Part shown: positions 1 through 13,030 of the stretch, piece by piece
Layout: every line of letters begins with the position of its first letter
Position numbering within the stretch: the stretch's first letter is position 1
Assembly (NCBI GenBank): GCA_036023115.1
Contig: JAYKKT010000079.1
Span: forward strand, 8,879,001-8,943,000
Direction of reading: 5' to 3'
Source of the DNA: Brasenia schreberi
Lineage: Eukaryota > Streptophyta > Magnoliopsida > Nymphaeales > Cabombaceae
DNA: 64,000 bases
Program-made: the position numbers and the translations under genes
Notes under the pieces: model-generated
What the model saw: only the letters and a program-made list of their open reading frames with translations
What the model was told of the DNA's origin: nothing
The model's database searches: none

Positions 1-1980
1 TATATTATACTTTATATACATGGGGCTCCACAAGTCTCTTTGCAACGAAGGATCTTATCGGTGCTACTAGGATGCCTTGGTGTCGGTCAAACTAATGAAC
101 TATATGATCTGACATATAAGAATCTCCTTCTTAAAAAAATAGTTTGGAATACTTCAAACTTAATAACTCATGACTTAATCTCACATACGACTTCATCGAT
201 GCTTATTCCTAACATATCTTACTCAAAATATCTTTCCTGCTTCTAACCATCATCACCTATGTCAAGATAACAAGTTGTCCCTCCATTAGAAGACAAGTAT
301 CTTATAGATACCGTGAAGTGTGATTGTTATCTCACCGCATAGCATGTGAAAGTTGTTTGTATATAGTTGTCAACGCTTGATAAAAACAATCACCAATGCA
401 AGGCCTATCACCTTGTATAGCAAGTCTGCATGTTCAATTAGTCTACTATTATCTATAATCTCAACCCAATTTTTTAGCCTCACATCCATCATCTTTACTA
501 GATAAGTTTTGCCTAGGTTGTTATCTCTTTTCGTATTGCTTGTAAATATATATTTATATAATAAATTAGGACATAAAATATTGATACTGAATATAAAATT
601 ACACTAAAGGTAGAAATTAGTTGTTTAATATGACCTTCAAAGCTCAGGTGTAATCCCAACATTATAAGATCTTTCATCCTCCTTATCTGCAATATTGGTC
701 TTAGTATCAGAGGTTGAAGTATCATCCTCGTAACGTGAAGGGTTGGCTTCATCTTCTCCTCATTATCATCTATGGGAGTGTTCGTCATACAACACCATGT
801 TACATCTCCTATATAAAGCAATGACGTTATGGCCTTGTACTCGTACTCTATCAGTCATATTTGCATAGACAAAATAATTTATGAGATTCAAGCTATCAAT
901 TTGTGGGAGACGTGCCACAGGTTATTCGAAGTACACATAAAAATGGGAGCTGGAAGATGGTTCACGCAAGAGGAGAGAGACCGTCCTATTTTCAGTAGAA
1001 AGAGTATTTTCATAATTATTAAAATAACAAGAGGTATTTTAAGAAAAATTATAAAAAGAGTGTGTTCAAACTAATGGAGTGTCTCACACTTACAGATGTA
1101 ACGAGTGAAATGGAATATAAAAAGAAGGGAGATGAAAGAAAGAGGAATGTTTCATGCATATATCAATCGAAACTATTTTGAATGTTTTTAGTTTTTTTTT
1201 TTTAGGATTTGTAGTAACTCACCCATTGTCATTCTCCATATTGCTCGAGCTCCCGAAGTCCCAAGTAACCTTTTGATGATCAATTTAAAAATTGTAATTC
1301 CAGCAACTTAGGAACATGACAGTAAATGTGCGGTCATCTCCAGGAGTTGGGGATGTTAGGTGTCAATCTCCTAGTGGAGAGATTATTATAGAAAGTTTTA
1401 CAAAACAAGTACTAAAAGCTAGCATAAACACACAGTAAGGGTAAAGCTACATTGTTGTAGCAATGTAACATTGTACGTACAAATAGATAGCTTGTGCCAA
1501 ACAAGCCTACACCTGCTCCTGCCATCCCAAGTGCAGATCAGTTTCTACACACTGAGAAATCCAATAAACGCCCACGAAGTTGAGGCAAAAAGTGGTCTAT
1601 AGGAAATGGAGAAACTAAGCAACAACAGGACATTCCACATGCCTTCGTTCCTTGTTGTACGTTTCAACCTCACAAATGGAATGATTTCCCATAATTATCT
1701 AATTTGGCTAAGCCGCAGCTTCTACTTTCTCTCTAAAAAGAGTGCTTGAAATGTCTTCACTTAGTTCAAGAGAGATTTTAATTATTTTCTGTCGCTAGCC
1801 ATTGCTTGTCATGCTCCCGTTGGGAGACTAAAATGAAATTCAGTTTGATAATACCTGCTCCTTTACTCTTTTGTCCTTTTGAGCCCCTTACGTACATGGT
1901 TGAGTTATGTAATAGGTGACACGGTCGAGGCGCATCATCTTTCAAGGTTTACCTTCATCAGGCATGTTCTACTCAATAGA
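1..1980. other. No gene recognised
   Basis: This is AT-rich sequence with only short open frames (68, 102 and 81 residues). None of them has a recognisable domain, compositional bias or splice context. A stretch near 1,030-1,065 faintly resembles the subterminal sequence of the MULE-type elements found further right, but no partner end is visible. It is probably decayed repeat or intergenic DNA. Confidence 0.4.
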
Positions 1981-2029
1981 TATTATATATATATATATAT
2001 ATGTATACACATATGTACATATACATATA

Positions 2030-2094
<65 letters not shown>
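1981..2094. repeat. (TA)n microsatellite
   Basis: This is an alternating TA run. It is interrupted between about 2,002 and 2,033 by TG/CA variants and is then nearly pure TA to 2,092. The open frames across it (long runs of Tyr-Ile on both strands) are translation artefacts of the repeat. Confidence 0.95.
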
Positions 2095-2096
<2 letters not shown>

Positions 2097-2409
2097 CATA
2101 TGTGCTTGCCAATTTATGCAATTGCAATTGTTCATTCCACTCTTTCTTATTCATTTTTTAATTATCCTTTAATATAACCGATTCAAGCCACGAACACAGA
2201 GAATATTTGTGCAGCATGATGTCAAACAGTCTATGTGAGTAGGCCCCCATATTGTCGTTGCTTAACAGATTTCATCCGAAACATAAACATAGCTACCTCA
2301 TGTTCATATTCTTCAAGAGCATCTTGCAACTTTTCTGGTGAAACAGTTGTATCATATATATAATATATTTGTGTATATATAGAATCAGATAAATGTTGGG
2401 AATTTGCAC

Positions 2410-2690
2410 GTGTTTGCAGAAGCATTGCACTCGAGACACAGGTTGAGCATCTCCTTTAGATATTAGATCTTCCTACTATGAAAATCACAGGAGGGTTTTA
2501 GCAAATAGAAAACCAGAGTAAAGATCTCCATGAAGTATTGCCAAAGATCAACATTTTATTCCTTGCTCATGTAGATTTCATACAGCTTCCCCACTCTTGG
2601 ATCCGTTTTACTAGGATAGAACAACTAAGTTGATGCCTCTTTATATGTCTTATTTAATTATTTTAATTAGAGTAATGATTAATTAGAATT
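2410..2690. repeat. Dispersed repeat, copy 1
   Basis: This segment aligns by eye with 7,905-8,190 in the same orientation. Shared features in the same order are a GTGTTTG motif, an AAAACCAGAGTAAAG-like block, a TGTAGATTT block, a GGATC(C/T)GTTTTACT block and an AT-rich TTATTTAATTA tail. No coding capacity is seen. It may be part of an LTR or an uncharacterised element; its edges are uncertain. Confidence 0.5.
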
Positions 2691-2699
2691 AATCTAATT

Positions 2700-4526
2700 T
2701 AATGTATACTATTAACAGACAATATGGCCATAAAAGCTCTAGTAGGAGTTATCACATTTAGCAATATGAGTTGAATCATGATACAATAGATTCTTCCTAC
2801 AATTCAATAGCTTTCCCTAGTGTATCACTTTGAGTAATACAATCAATACTTTTTCACTATAATCATTATGAGTTGTATTGATTATGCAGTTTATGGTAAC
2901 CAATAGGTTTTTCCTACATAATAACCCATTTACTCTTTCCAATTGTGTTTTGACCACATTCACTTCATCCCACTATGTTGTGGATTTTATGAGTTATGCC
3001 TCATTTAGCTACATAAGCCAAATCTTGATATATAGGAACCTCCTATTTTGTAGACTTTTCCAGTTGTATCATCATGAGTTATTTCAGTGCTCTACAGTTA
3101 ATATATTTCAAGCACAATAACTCAAGCACTCCTATCTGCTATACATTGTTATTGTATCCCGCATATTTTTCCTACATAACTAAGAGTTTTAAGCATATCA
3201 TGAATACATATACCATGTACTAAGAACAAATTCTCGAACGTGCCATAAGAGAATGAACCCAGTGGTACTCCCTTTGAAAAGGAATCTATTGAGATAATAT
3301 AATTGTATGCAACCATTATATGTTTTCTCTTGGAGTGATAAATTCAAGTTTCACAAGTCATCTTGCAAGTAATTCTTTCAGCATGTTTTGTCAATAGAAG
3401 CTACATAACCATGTTCTTTATATAAGCAAGAAACAATCCTTAGTGAAGCACCCCTTTCTCAAAGAAAGGTCACACCCTACATTAACTATAGTCATGTCGC
3501 CCCATGAGATTCAATGACCATACAATTTAGACCTAATATCAAGATCTAATGTCGGTTTCATGATTCCAAGTGAATAGTACCATTGCCCTAAAAGGTGATA
3601 TATATCAAAGATATGATAGCCATACTAATAAGGTATAAACATCAGGACTATTCAAATTTCAACTACATGTGCTATAAATTATTTATAAAACAATATTTAC
3701 CAGTCACATATATGTTTATTTATATATCCATGTGCTAGAATTATGAATTCTATGCATCAATTAGTAATATATATAAAGATCTCATGATATCATAAGGATT
3801 TTGCATCCTGATATACATCATGCTTTTCTAAGGATAAATATAATTTATCCAATATATCAAATAAAGATTTACAAAAACTTATCATCATATACAAAAAACG
3901 TACAACATAATCATGAAATATAGCTACATTTTACAAAGTCATTTTGCAACTACCTTGTTGTATATCTTGTTTCACATTTGAAGTGGATTTCCCAAGTGAC
4001 AAAATGTTATAGTTTTGCATCATGATATATGTCAGAATTTTCTCATGGATAAATGTAATTATGTAAACATATCATAATTAAGTAATCTAACATAGTCGAT
4101 ATAAACATTTATCATAAGAACTCAAACAGACGCCATAGGGTTATGCTTACCTTGATAACCATAAGTTGACATAAGAAAAGATAATAACCATAATATGGAT
4201 GCATGATGGTTATTTACTAATCATGGCCTCTAATCAAGCAAACATATTACCATATTATATGTCATCAAATTAGAATTATACATTAGCATAAAAAAATTCA
4301 TGCAAGAATTCATGATGATTATTTCTCAACCATAATTTATATCTCACAAATTAACTAGATGAAACTTCATATTGAGATTTACTTAAAAATAAGTTGCCTT
4401 GTAAACTTTGGACAAATTATAACTCTCATTTTCCTTAAGTTTAAAACTTAGGTTATATCAAGTATCACAAGTCATTGTATAAAAGGATTTCAAGGCTTAA
4501 AGAAAAACAATGTCCTTATCTATCTA
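2700..4526. other. Gene-free AT-rich stretch
   Basis: No gene is seen. One internal imperfect direct repeat can be read: the block at about 3,799-3,845 (TTTGCATCCTGATATA...) returns at about 4,013-4,062 (TTTGCATCATGATATA...), a spacing of roughly 215 bp. The longest frame (2,878-3,120) has no recognisable motif. Confidence 0.4.
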
Positions 4527-5695
4527 TCTACTACTACTACTACTACAACTAAGCCTTTTCCCATAGTAGATGGGGTTCATGTGTCATGTTAGCAGTTAAC
4601 TCAACAAAAGCTAGATCATTCTTTATTGTTTCTTTCCAACACTTTTGTGGTCGTCCTCTACCTCTTTTATTACTTTCAAAATCTAGTTTTTCATACCTTC
4701 TTATTGGTGCTTCTTTTGATCTTCTTTCTATATGTTTAAACCATCTTAAACGATATTCTTTCATTTTATCTTCTATTGGTGTCACTCTCAATTTGTTTCT
4801 AATAACCTCATTATGTACATGATCGTTTCTTGTATGATCACTCATCCATATCAACATCTTCCTTTTTGCCATAGACATATTTTGTATACGTTGATGATTA
4901 ACTGCCCAACAATCATAACTATAAAACATGGTAGGTCTAATTATTGCTCTATAATATTTACATTTAACTTTAATGTATCTTCTTGTCACAAAGAATACCT
5001 GATGCTCCTATCTATTTTAACCAACCTGCATTAATTTTATGTGTAACATGTCGATCAATTCTTTCATCACTATAAAAAGTTAACACTAGGTATTAAAATT
5101 TTTCTTTTGGGGATGCAATGTATGTCAATTTTAATTTTTATGTCCTTTGACATAACCAAATGATCAAACTTACATTCCATATATTTTGTCTTTATTCTAC
5201 TAAGTCGGGAGCCTTAACTTTCTAATGTTTCTCTCCATAATTCCAATTTTCTATTAACTTTTTTCTTAGACTCCTCCACTAAAACAATGTCATATGCAAA
5301 TAACATACATCAAGGTACTTCATCTTAAATATATTTTGTTAACTCATCAATCACCATTATAAATAAGTATGGACTTAAAGTTGATCCTTGATATAACCCA
5401 ATATTAACTTCAAGGAAGTTTGTCATTCCTTCATGAGTCCCACACATGTCTTTTGCACCATCGTACATGTCTTTAATAAGGTTTATGTATATCAATGAGA
5501 TACCTCTTTTTTTCAAGGTTCTCCAAAGAACATCCCTTGGTACCCTATCTAAGTTTTTTCTAAATCAATAAATTTCATGTGAAGGTCTTTCTTTTTTGCT
5601 GTAAAATATTTCATAAGACATCTCAAAAGGTGAATCACTTCAATAATTAACTTGTCCGACATGAATTCAAATTGGTTCTTTGTTGTACTTGTATC
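4527..5695 (-). mobile_element. RTE-type LINE fragment, 3' part, antisense
   Basis: This is a 5'-truncated, decayed copy of the same LINE family as the full-length element at 60,399-63,684. On the minus strand it carries the reverse-transcriptase region and C-terminus. The 4,549-4,989 frame reads [20 protein letters not shown], matching the basic C-terminal block of the full copy. The 5,325-5,516 frame carries [20 protein letters not shown], which corresponds to RT core motif B. The 3' end faces left and ends in a diverged triplet tail of ACT/TAC units instead of CAA, next to an ATCT run. Several frameshifts and stops make it a pseudogene. Confidence 0.9.
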
Positions 5696-7084
5696 AATTA
5701 TAACAAGCTACTGTCATAATTTTAAATGTATCATGGGTCCCACTTTTCTTAAGGTGAATATCTTAGAATTTATTACATATAAAGTATTTACAAGCCATAA
5801 TATAAGCAACAGTGGCTTGTAGCTCAACATCAAGGTCTTTTCCCTGCACCCTTAATTTTATTGCTCTCCATTATACCAAGGAGAATTATCCATGTCTTTA
5901 ATCAAAAATAAAATATAAACATGATATATATATATATATCCACAATTGGATCATTGATTTGATTCAATTCAAGTCACTAGATCCACAACCAAATAAAAAT
6001 ATTAACCTTGATCATCACAATCAAGTGGTGCAATCATTATGTGAAGTAGACTTGAATAGCACCAGGTATGCACAATCAACAACTTCTCAATTTAACTTAC
6101 ATGAAAACATGCATATTTAGTGAGATTCATGTGTCTATTGATGTTATGAAATGCATCCTCTTCGTGTAATTTTGTAATTGCAAAAACATAAAGTATCTTT
6201 CTGTAATGTGAGAAATAAGCATGTTTATGTGAATTTAGAAGAGTTAGAGCACTTTCCCATTATTTATGGAGTCAAAACAACTTCGTGTGATTTTTGAAAA
6301 AGAGATTTTGAGAAGGAAAAAAGGAGAAGAAATGGCACGTCTCTTCTGAGTGTGTTATCAAAGGATCAAATCCCTTTACTTTGATGTCATCTTTGAAAAT
6401 CTTATGGAAAGAACTTGGGCAAAAGAGGAAAATAGGCAGTGAATGCCTGCAACTTGTCGTTAACCAAGATTGAAAGATACAGAATTTGAAATTTCTTTCA
6501 CCTTTCCTTCCTCTTAAAGAAACTGGGAAGGGTAACCTCTTAGGGTGGCACTTACTAGAGGTCACCACGTGTGACTACCAGTAATCCACCGAAATTCAGC
6601 GAAAACTTGAGTTCGTGAAGCGGCATGACTCTACCGGTATTTGTTGGAACCCTAACGATCGACTCAATCCTTTTGTGTGAGAAAGGTATTGAATCCATCC
6701 TGATTTTGGTTGGTCGTATCAGATATTGGTAGTGTTGTTTTTCTGTCTGATCCGAGTTCTAGAAATAGCTGAATCCAAATATTTCAAACTTGGATTTGAA
6801 AAAGGGATCCACTTTAGGATTTCCACTACAAGTTTTCCCAATTTGATTTGGCTTTCTCACAGACACAGTTTTTATCATGATTACTTTATGGAAAAAAGAT
6901 ACCTAACCAAGAAAGATTTGATTCCTTTCTTTTTATTTTGGATTTTCGTCCTTTATGATTAGAACAAAAGAAAAAGAAAAGAAGTCTCCCTCTTTTTTTA
7001 AGGAAAATAAAATCTACTCAAGATTTGGCAATATTTCAATAGATAAAGATTCTGCTGTTCACATAAAATAATATGCAGAAAATT
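5696..7084. other. No gene recognised
   Basis: The stretch is AT-rich, with a short TA run near 5,921-5,938. Two open frames (6,272-6,568 minus, 98 codons; 6,726-6,962 plus, 78 codons) show no known motif. A CACGTG element occurs at about 6,564, but no gene follows that it could serve. Confidence 0.35.
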
Positions 7085-7651
7085 AAACATAATTCCCTTC
7101 ATACACCCATTTTACTAAACATATATCCTTTTTATAAAAGCACCTAAATTACCCTTTCTACGTATTCTCTTCTCTATTCCTTTTGACTGGTTTTTCCTTT
7201 TTGCTCATCCGATTTTTCTCCTTTCAATGATCCATGTCGGGTTTTTCTTTCTTTCCAATAACATTTCTCGAACTTCTTCTCTTCAGCAATAACTTTTAAT
7301 ATCATTCTCTCTCGATCGTTTGATTTTTTATAAATCTCAACTTCTTCAACTCTTTTTTTGAAACTTTTATGAATGATTTTTCATCTTTTTATCGATCTCT
7401 TTCGAACTTCCTTCTCTTTTATTCTCAATTGAAGACCGACCATGAGATGATTTTATGTGAACAGTAAAATGTTCTACGTGTTGATCATGTGTTTTGGGTT
7501 AATGGTGAGGTGGGGTTTGGATGTTAGGTGGTGGTGTTGCTTTTTTCACAATGAGAGAATGGAAGAGAGAAAAATGAAAAAGGATATTTTCAAAAAAATG
7601 ATAAAAAGAGTGTATGTTTAGTAAAAAATGTTAAATGAATAGTAACACCCA
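7085..7651. mobile_element. Short non-autonomous MULE-type element
   Basis: Terminal inverted repeats of about 60 bp face each other. The left end reads TTCATACACCCATTTTACTA with a following T-rich block. The right end, read in reverse, starts GGGTGTTACTATTCAT and continues with TTTTTACTAAACATACAC. The interior is T-rich with ATCGATCTCTTTC-like blocks that recur in the arms of the foldback at 11,495-13,000. There is no transposase. It is assigned to the MULE group because its ends match those of the transposase-bearing copies nearby; no clear 9-bp target duplication is seen. Confidence 0.6.
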
Positions 7652-7904
7652 AAAGGAATCTATGCCTTTTAATTTTTCTTTCAGAAAACCCATAACTTTA
7701 ATCACATTTCGTATTGTATGTTTTTTTTCTAGTGGCATGTAATGCTCAATTTTTCTTGTAAGAGAGAGATTCCACTTTCCTATTATGTTCTTTTAAGAAT
7801 CTTTGCCTTTAGATTCCTACTATACAAATGTAGAAAGCATACCAGAGTTCAATATAGTTTTTAGGTGATCCACACTCATAGTCATGCTCTAATATTAATG
7901 TTCG

Positions 7905-8190
7905 GGTTAGCATGTGTTTGTCGAAGCTTTGGTTCAAAGACATTGATCGAGCATCACTGTTGGGCATTAAATCTCCTTTGGGCAATGTATATCTCCTAGT
8001 AATCGATTCACAACAAGGATTTGGCATAGGGAAAACTAGAGTAAAGTTCTCTATAAAGTATTGTAAAAGGTTTACATTTTCTTTTATACTCTTGTAGATT
8101 TTATAGAGCTTTCGCACAGTGGATCTGTTTTACTTGAATAGAAATGGCTTAACTTGTGCTTTTTTACTTGTTTTATTTAATTAAGCAATT
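7905..8190. repeat. Dispersed repeat, copy 2
   Basis: This is the second copy of the repeat at 2,410-2,690, in the same order and orientation. The open frames over it (7,809-8,117 minus and 7,912-8,097 plus) are not supported as genes. Confidence 0.5.
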
Positions 8191-8229
8191 TTAAGATTAA
8201 ATTAGAATTAGATGTTTGTCAGTCATAAG

Positions 8230-9045
8230 AGAAGAGGATAAATGTTGGATTTCAACATTGAATTAATCGCAAGAGAAAAGTTGCTTAATCTTATTCATCT
8301 TCCTTTAATATTTGACAATCTTGACAATACCGTGAACCAGAGAAAAACATACCGGAGAGGGAAGAGAGACTGAAGAGGGAAGAGAGAAGGACTAGAAAGA
8401 GGAGATGGTCATAAAGAGAGAATGGGAAAGAGATAAGGATGTCATGAGAAGTGGATCTCCCTCTCCCCAAAGGAACCCACTCAGAATGGGGCAGATTTGG
8501 AGAGTAGAAACATGGCGTGGGATGAGGATGAGGAGAGTAAGACAATCTTTAATAAGAATTAGGACAAGGATAGCATGTCTCCACCTCGTGAAGCTTGCCC
8601 AACCACTCCTCTCATTCATTCTAGAAAGTTCGGCTTATTTGAGAATAAGACAAACTATGTGAGACGACAAATAAAAAAGTGCCACCACCTTTTTGAATTC
8701 ATGAACTCATTGTCATTGTACCACACCTTTATTCATAATAATATGCCTGAATTTGGATGCATTTGTATGCATTTGGTTTTATTTCAAATGAAAATTTAAT
8801 TCCAATATATGTTTTAGCGTCTCACTTTCCCTCAATGTGTCTCACGGGGATAAGGATGCGATCTTTCTTGGTCTTGTCATGGGATAAGGATGGAGTTTTA
8901 AAATGGGGATGGGGACAAAAACTTTGATACCAGATATGCCTTGCCTTATGAACATCCCTAGAAAGAGGGAGGTCGGAACTCTAAGGGGCAGCTTTCAAAA
9001 CAATAACGAGAGATGCATCTTTTAGTGAATAAGATGCATGAACAA
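8230..9045. other. No gene recognised
   Basis: Purine-rich stretches around 8,340-8,560 give overlapping open frames on both strands with no motif. Nothing else is supported. Confidence 0.35.
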
Positions 9046-11481
9046 TAATATTACTATTCATACACTCATTTTTACTAAATATATACTCTTAATGTGATTT
9101 TTTCATAAATACCCTTCTCAATTGATTCCCTCTCTTCTTCACTGCCATTTTCTCTACCATCGTGCAAGGCATCACATATATTGTGTTCTTCTGCAAAGTG
9201 ATTTCATTATGTTTTTTCTCCACTGTGATTTATCGTGTCCATTACAATTTTATCGTGCTTTGAAACCAACATCCCATTTCTTCTCCATTGCACTTTTATT
9301 CTTTATTTAAGGATCGTGCTCAAATTGATATTGAAGGATTGTGTTGGCATTCATTGTTCATTATGTGTTTTTTCAGTTTGAAATTGATATTAGTAAGTAT
9401 AGATCTATGTTTTAATCTTTTAGGGTATTTTCTTCCTTCGGAAAGCGACTGTGAGGAGTCGTTGGTCGCGAAAGAGACGCAGCTAGACTATGGCACTATA
9501 TTATTTGTGTCGTAGTCCAGCCACACTTGGCAATGCTAGAGATGGCAACCATGCAAGTGACTTGCAGCTGTTGCTAATGCATATGCAGCACGTTTCACTC
9601 CCTCACGGCTCGGGTGTGTTACTCTTCCTAAGTTGGTGCATCTTAACTGCGACCCATTGCTCTGTTGAATGTGTTGAAGTTGTGTATTTTACTGTGTTAT
9701 TTATGTTATACACTTAGTTACTTGTATTGCACACTTTCTTAGATATTCAAATGAAACAAAGTTTTGGATTTTATAGTAGGAATGACTCCGAGAGGTGATG
9801 ATGTACCCTATGCAGGAGGATGAGTAGAAGGTCATATTGTTATGCTATCATTGAGGAGACAAAATGCCTTCGGATTAGCAAATAGTATATGACTACGACG
9901 ACAACATGAAGAGGGGCATGTTAAGTTGCACATGTGGATCATCTAATGATGCAACCATAGTTTGAGATAGATTATGCCGCAACTTCTTAAGGATACCATG
10001 ATGAAGCCAAACTTTATATTATCATTACCTAGTTCTCTTTTAACCATGCATATGAACCCTCAACCCAATCAACCAACACACTATAAGCAATATAAGATTT
10101 AAAAAAAATAGTGACGTACATTTGTGAAAACAAACATACTCACTAGTTAGTTTTATGAGTATTGTAATGCACTACCTTATTCGTCCATTTTGAGACAACC
10201 CTCTCTTTGTATGGGTTCAACCACTATTCGTTAACATAAGAAATCATAATAGATAAATTTTTCCACTTTATCTTTATTATTGCTAATGCCTATATACATG
10301 CTTTCATCCAATTGTCATCAAATACAGTTAATTCCTTATTTTTTGTTAACTAAACAATATATTCCTCAATGTTCTTGACAATATGATGTCTATAGAAAAT
10401 GTATTGCCTTTAGGAGTATGATTTCAATTGCATCCATAAGTGTAAGATCACAATCATTGCAAACTACATAGAAAAATATATTTCCGTATATAACTCTCTA
10501 ATGCACCTCAATATTTATACATAATTATCCTCTTTTTCCTCACTATGTTTCGATTTAAAATGACTTTTGCTCATATCTTGTCATACTCAACATCACTCAA
10601 TCTACCTAGAAATGTTTGTTCATCCAAATATAAGACTAGAAGATGATTATGCATACAATTAACTATATTCAATATCTATAAATTACTGGTGTCACTGTCT
10701 CCTGTAAGTAAGAATAGACATTTCACCTTCTTTGTAATGGTATAATGATGACTTTCAACAATAATTTTTTTATTGTTTTTATATTCATCGTTTCTTTCAC
10801 ACCAAGTCATATTTTGCTTCTCACACCTTTATTATTTCAACTAAAGAATGATGATAATATTGTTGTGCTTCCTCTCAACATATTTTACACACGAAACCAA
10901 ATTATCCCGATATAAAATATATCTATGGTAAATACAAATGCATTATCAAAACAATCACCCTTACAGTCATCCTAGGCTATGTATCTCTTAGAAGAGACTG
11001 CATCATTAAGAAGAAGACCAACACGCTTTAGCCATGATGGATTATAACAAAAGCATGCACCTATAGCATGCCAGTTGGTAATGACTAATGTGCGTGGCGC
11101 ATGCCTCATTGGAATCGCTTGTCTAAAGCTTGATTGAAACTTGATGTTTTTGATATATTTTCAGGTGATTATTTATTAGATCAATGGAAGACTTTGAACA
11201 ATATCTATATTATGATTGTGAGGAATTGAATAAGGTTCAAAATAGATGAAAATAAAGTGAAAGTCGAGATTAAAAGTGATGTAAGAGAAACATAGGAAGG
11301 AAACATTGTTATAGTGGTGTAGAATTGATGGTGGGCCTCAGCTGACTGCGATGATGGAGTTGTTGGAGTGAATAGGTATGGGAAGGAGGTGTGGAATGAG
11401 AAGGAAACTATAAGAGGGTAATTTTGAGTTTTTTGAAAAAGAAATATATGTTTAGTAAAAAAAGTGTATGAATAACAATTA
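9046..11481. mobile_element. MULE element B, deleted, with transposase core
   Basis: The ends are inverted: the left starts TAATATTACTATTCATACAC and the right ends in ...GTGTATGAATAACAATTA, each followed inward by the family's ACTAAA(C/T)ATATA(C/T) block. The right part holds a minus-strand transposase. The left part (about 9,440-10,000) is homologous, in inverse orientation, to 15,590-16,000 in element D, which there leads into a plant-mobile-domain remnant. B and D are therefore copies of one family with different internal deletions. No target-site duplication is visible. Confidence 0.65.
10080..10930 (-). pseudogene. MULE (FAR1-like) transposase core, broken
   Basis: Minus-strand translation across frameshifts and stops gives VVCNDCDLTLMDAIE, matching the 'TD-ELALMNAI' stretch of MULE/FAR1-type transposases. 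It continues through degenerate counterparts of the helical insert (QLDESM, KDKVEKF, QREGCLKMDE) to the segment that precedes NRVES. The last block is split by what looks like an intron: a GTGAGT donor and an ATAG acceptor flank the point just before the codons for RVEGSYAWLKR at about 10,035-10,070. The coding sequence downstream of that point is deleted. The assignment rests on these motifs; no long open frame survives. Confidence 0.65.
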
Positions 11482-11494
11482 CGATAATAATCTA

Positions 11495-13000
11495 TAATTG
11501 TTATTCATATACCTTTTTTTTTTTCAAAACATTGCAAATTACCCTTGTTGCAAATTCTCTTTCATTTCCTTCTTCTCACTAGCTTTTCCACCTTACTCAA
11601 ACTTTTTTCTCTCACGTTAATTTGTATGTATACCGTTGACTTCTCCTTTCTTTCCAATGACTTTTCTTGATCTCCCTTTCTCCAACAATCTCTTTTAATG
11701 TCATGTCTCTCTTAATCGATTGATTTCTTTGTAGATATCACTTTCTTTAACCCTTATTTTTTTAAGCCAATGGCTTTTCGATCTCTCTCGCTTTTGTTCA
11801 AACTTCTTTCTCTATTATTGTTGATCTTGATCTAAACATGGATCTCATAAAAAATTGATAAAAAATAGAATTCTAAATCATCGGTCACAATGAATATTTT
11901 AGACAAGAGAAAAATCAGCGATTGACGATAAAACATGCCTAAGGTGTGCATTATTTAAAGGATAAGTGTGCCCATAATGCGTCACTATTTGAGGAGAAAT
12001 GTATTGTAGGTGCGCTTTTATCTTAAAGGTGGCGTGACTCAACCATATCATGATGATGAAACATGCTTAAAATACATTACAATAAAATGATAGAGTGCCT
12101 TGGGTGCATCGCTATTTGAGGGGTGACACGGTGTGGACACATCTTTTTCCGAGAAAATTGTATCTACAACAAGAGAATGGAAGAGAGAGAAAAGGGAAAG
12201 GGCAATTTTGAAAAAAATGATAAAAAGGGTGTATGTTTAGTAAAAAGGGGTGTTGCAATTCGTACATGTTTTTTTCTTGTTGCGAACATCACTTTCTTGA
12301 AAAAAAGACACGTCCATTGTGCATCACCCTTCAAATAGTGATGCACCCAAAGTGTGTCACCATTAAAATAGCAATGCGCCCAAGGCTCATCTATCATTTT
12401 AATATAACGCTTCTTAAGCGCATTTCATCATCGATCATAGAGTGTGACATGGTTGAGTCACATTATCTTTAAGATAAAGTTGCACCCATAGTACATTTCT
12501 CCTCAAAAAGTGATGTATCATGGGCACATCTGTCCGTTAAATAAAACTCACCTTAGGCGTGTTTCATTATCAGTTGCCAATTTCTTCCCTCATATGAAAC
12601 GTTCGTCATGACTGATGATTTGAAGCTCTACTTTTTGTCGATATTTCGTGAGATCTATGTTTAGATAAAGATAGAGATTGAGAATAATAGAGAAAAAAAT
12701 ATGAAATAAATCGAGACAAATCAATAAAGAGATAAAAAACCATTGATGAAAATTTTCAAAAAACAAAGGTTGAAGAGGGTGCGATTTATAAAGAAATCAA
12801 ACGATTAAGAAAGACAACAACATTAAAAGAGATAGTTGGAAAGTGGGAGATCGAGAAAGATCATTGGAAAAAAAGAAGAAGCCGAATGTATACATACAGA
12901 TCATCAAGAGGAAAGGAGAGAGAATCTGCAATAGGGGCAATTTAAGATTTTTTGTAAAAAAGGGTATATGTGTTGTAAATTGGTATATGAATAGCAATTA
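11495..13000. mobile_element. Foldback (long inverted repeat) element C
   Basis: The two halves are inverted copies of each other. The left arm (about 11,495-12,140) starts TAATTGTTATTCATATACC; the right arm (about 12,320-13,000) ends GGTATATGAATAGCAATTA. Inside, matching blocks recur in reverse order: CAAACATGGATCTCA at 11,832 against TGAGATCTATGTTTAG at 12,649, and TTTGAGGAGAAATGTA at 11,990 against TACATTTCTCCTCAAA at 12,493. The unpaired centre (about 12,145-12,320) contains a further family end (AAAAAAATGATAAAAAG). The T-rich arms are the same sequence as the left part of the 7,085-7,651 element. Open frames at 12,123-12,472 lie inside the palindrome and are not credible genes. Confidence 0.75.
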
Positions 13001-13012
13001 TGAAAAATTGAT

Positions 13013-13030
13013 TTATGAATAGTAACACCC
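13013..13030. repeat. Extra MULE-family terminus
   Basis: The string TTATGAATAGTAACACCC equals the right ends of the elements at 7,651 and 16,306. It lies between the end of foldback C and the start of element D, so the junction contains stacked termini from more than one insertion. Confidence 0.5.

Noticed and set aside
1879..2172. Overlapping open frames of Tyr-Ile repeats on both strands
   Set aside because: They are translations of the TA microsatellite and lack any other coding signal.
4500..4550. ATCT and ACT short tandem units as an independent microsatellite
   Set aside because: They occupy the tail position of the antisense LINE and are best read as its diverged triplet tail.
12123..12472. 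Several 70-80 codon frames on both strands
   Set aside because: They lie in the centre and arm of the foldback palindrome and mirror each other.
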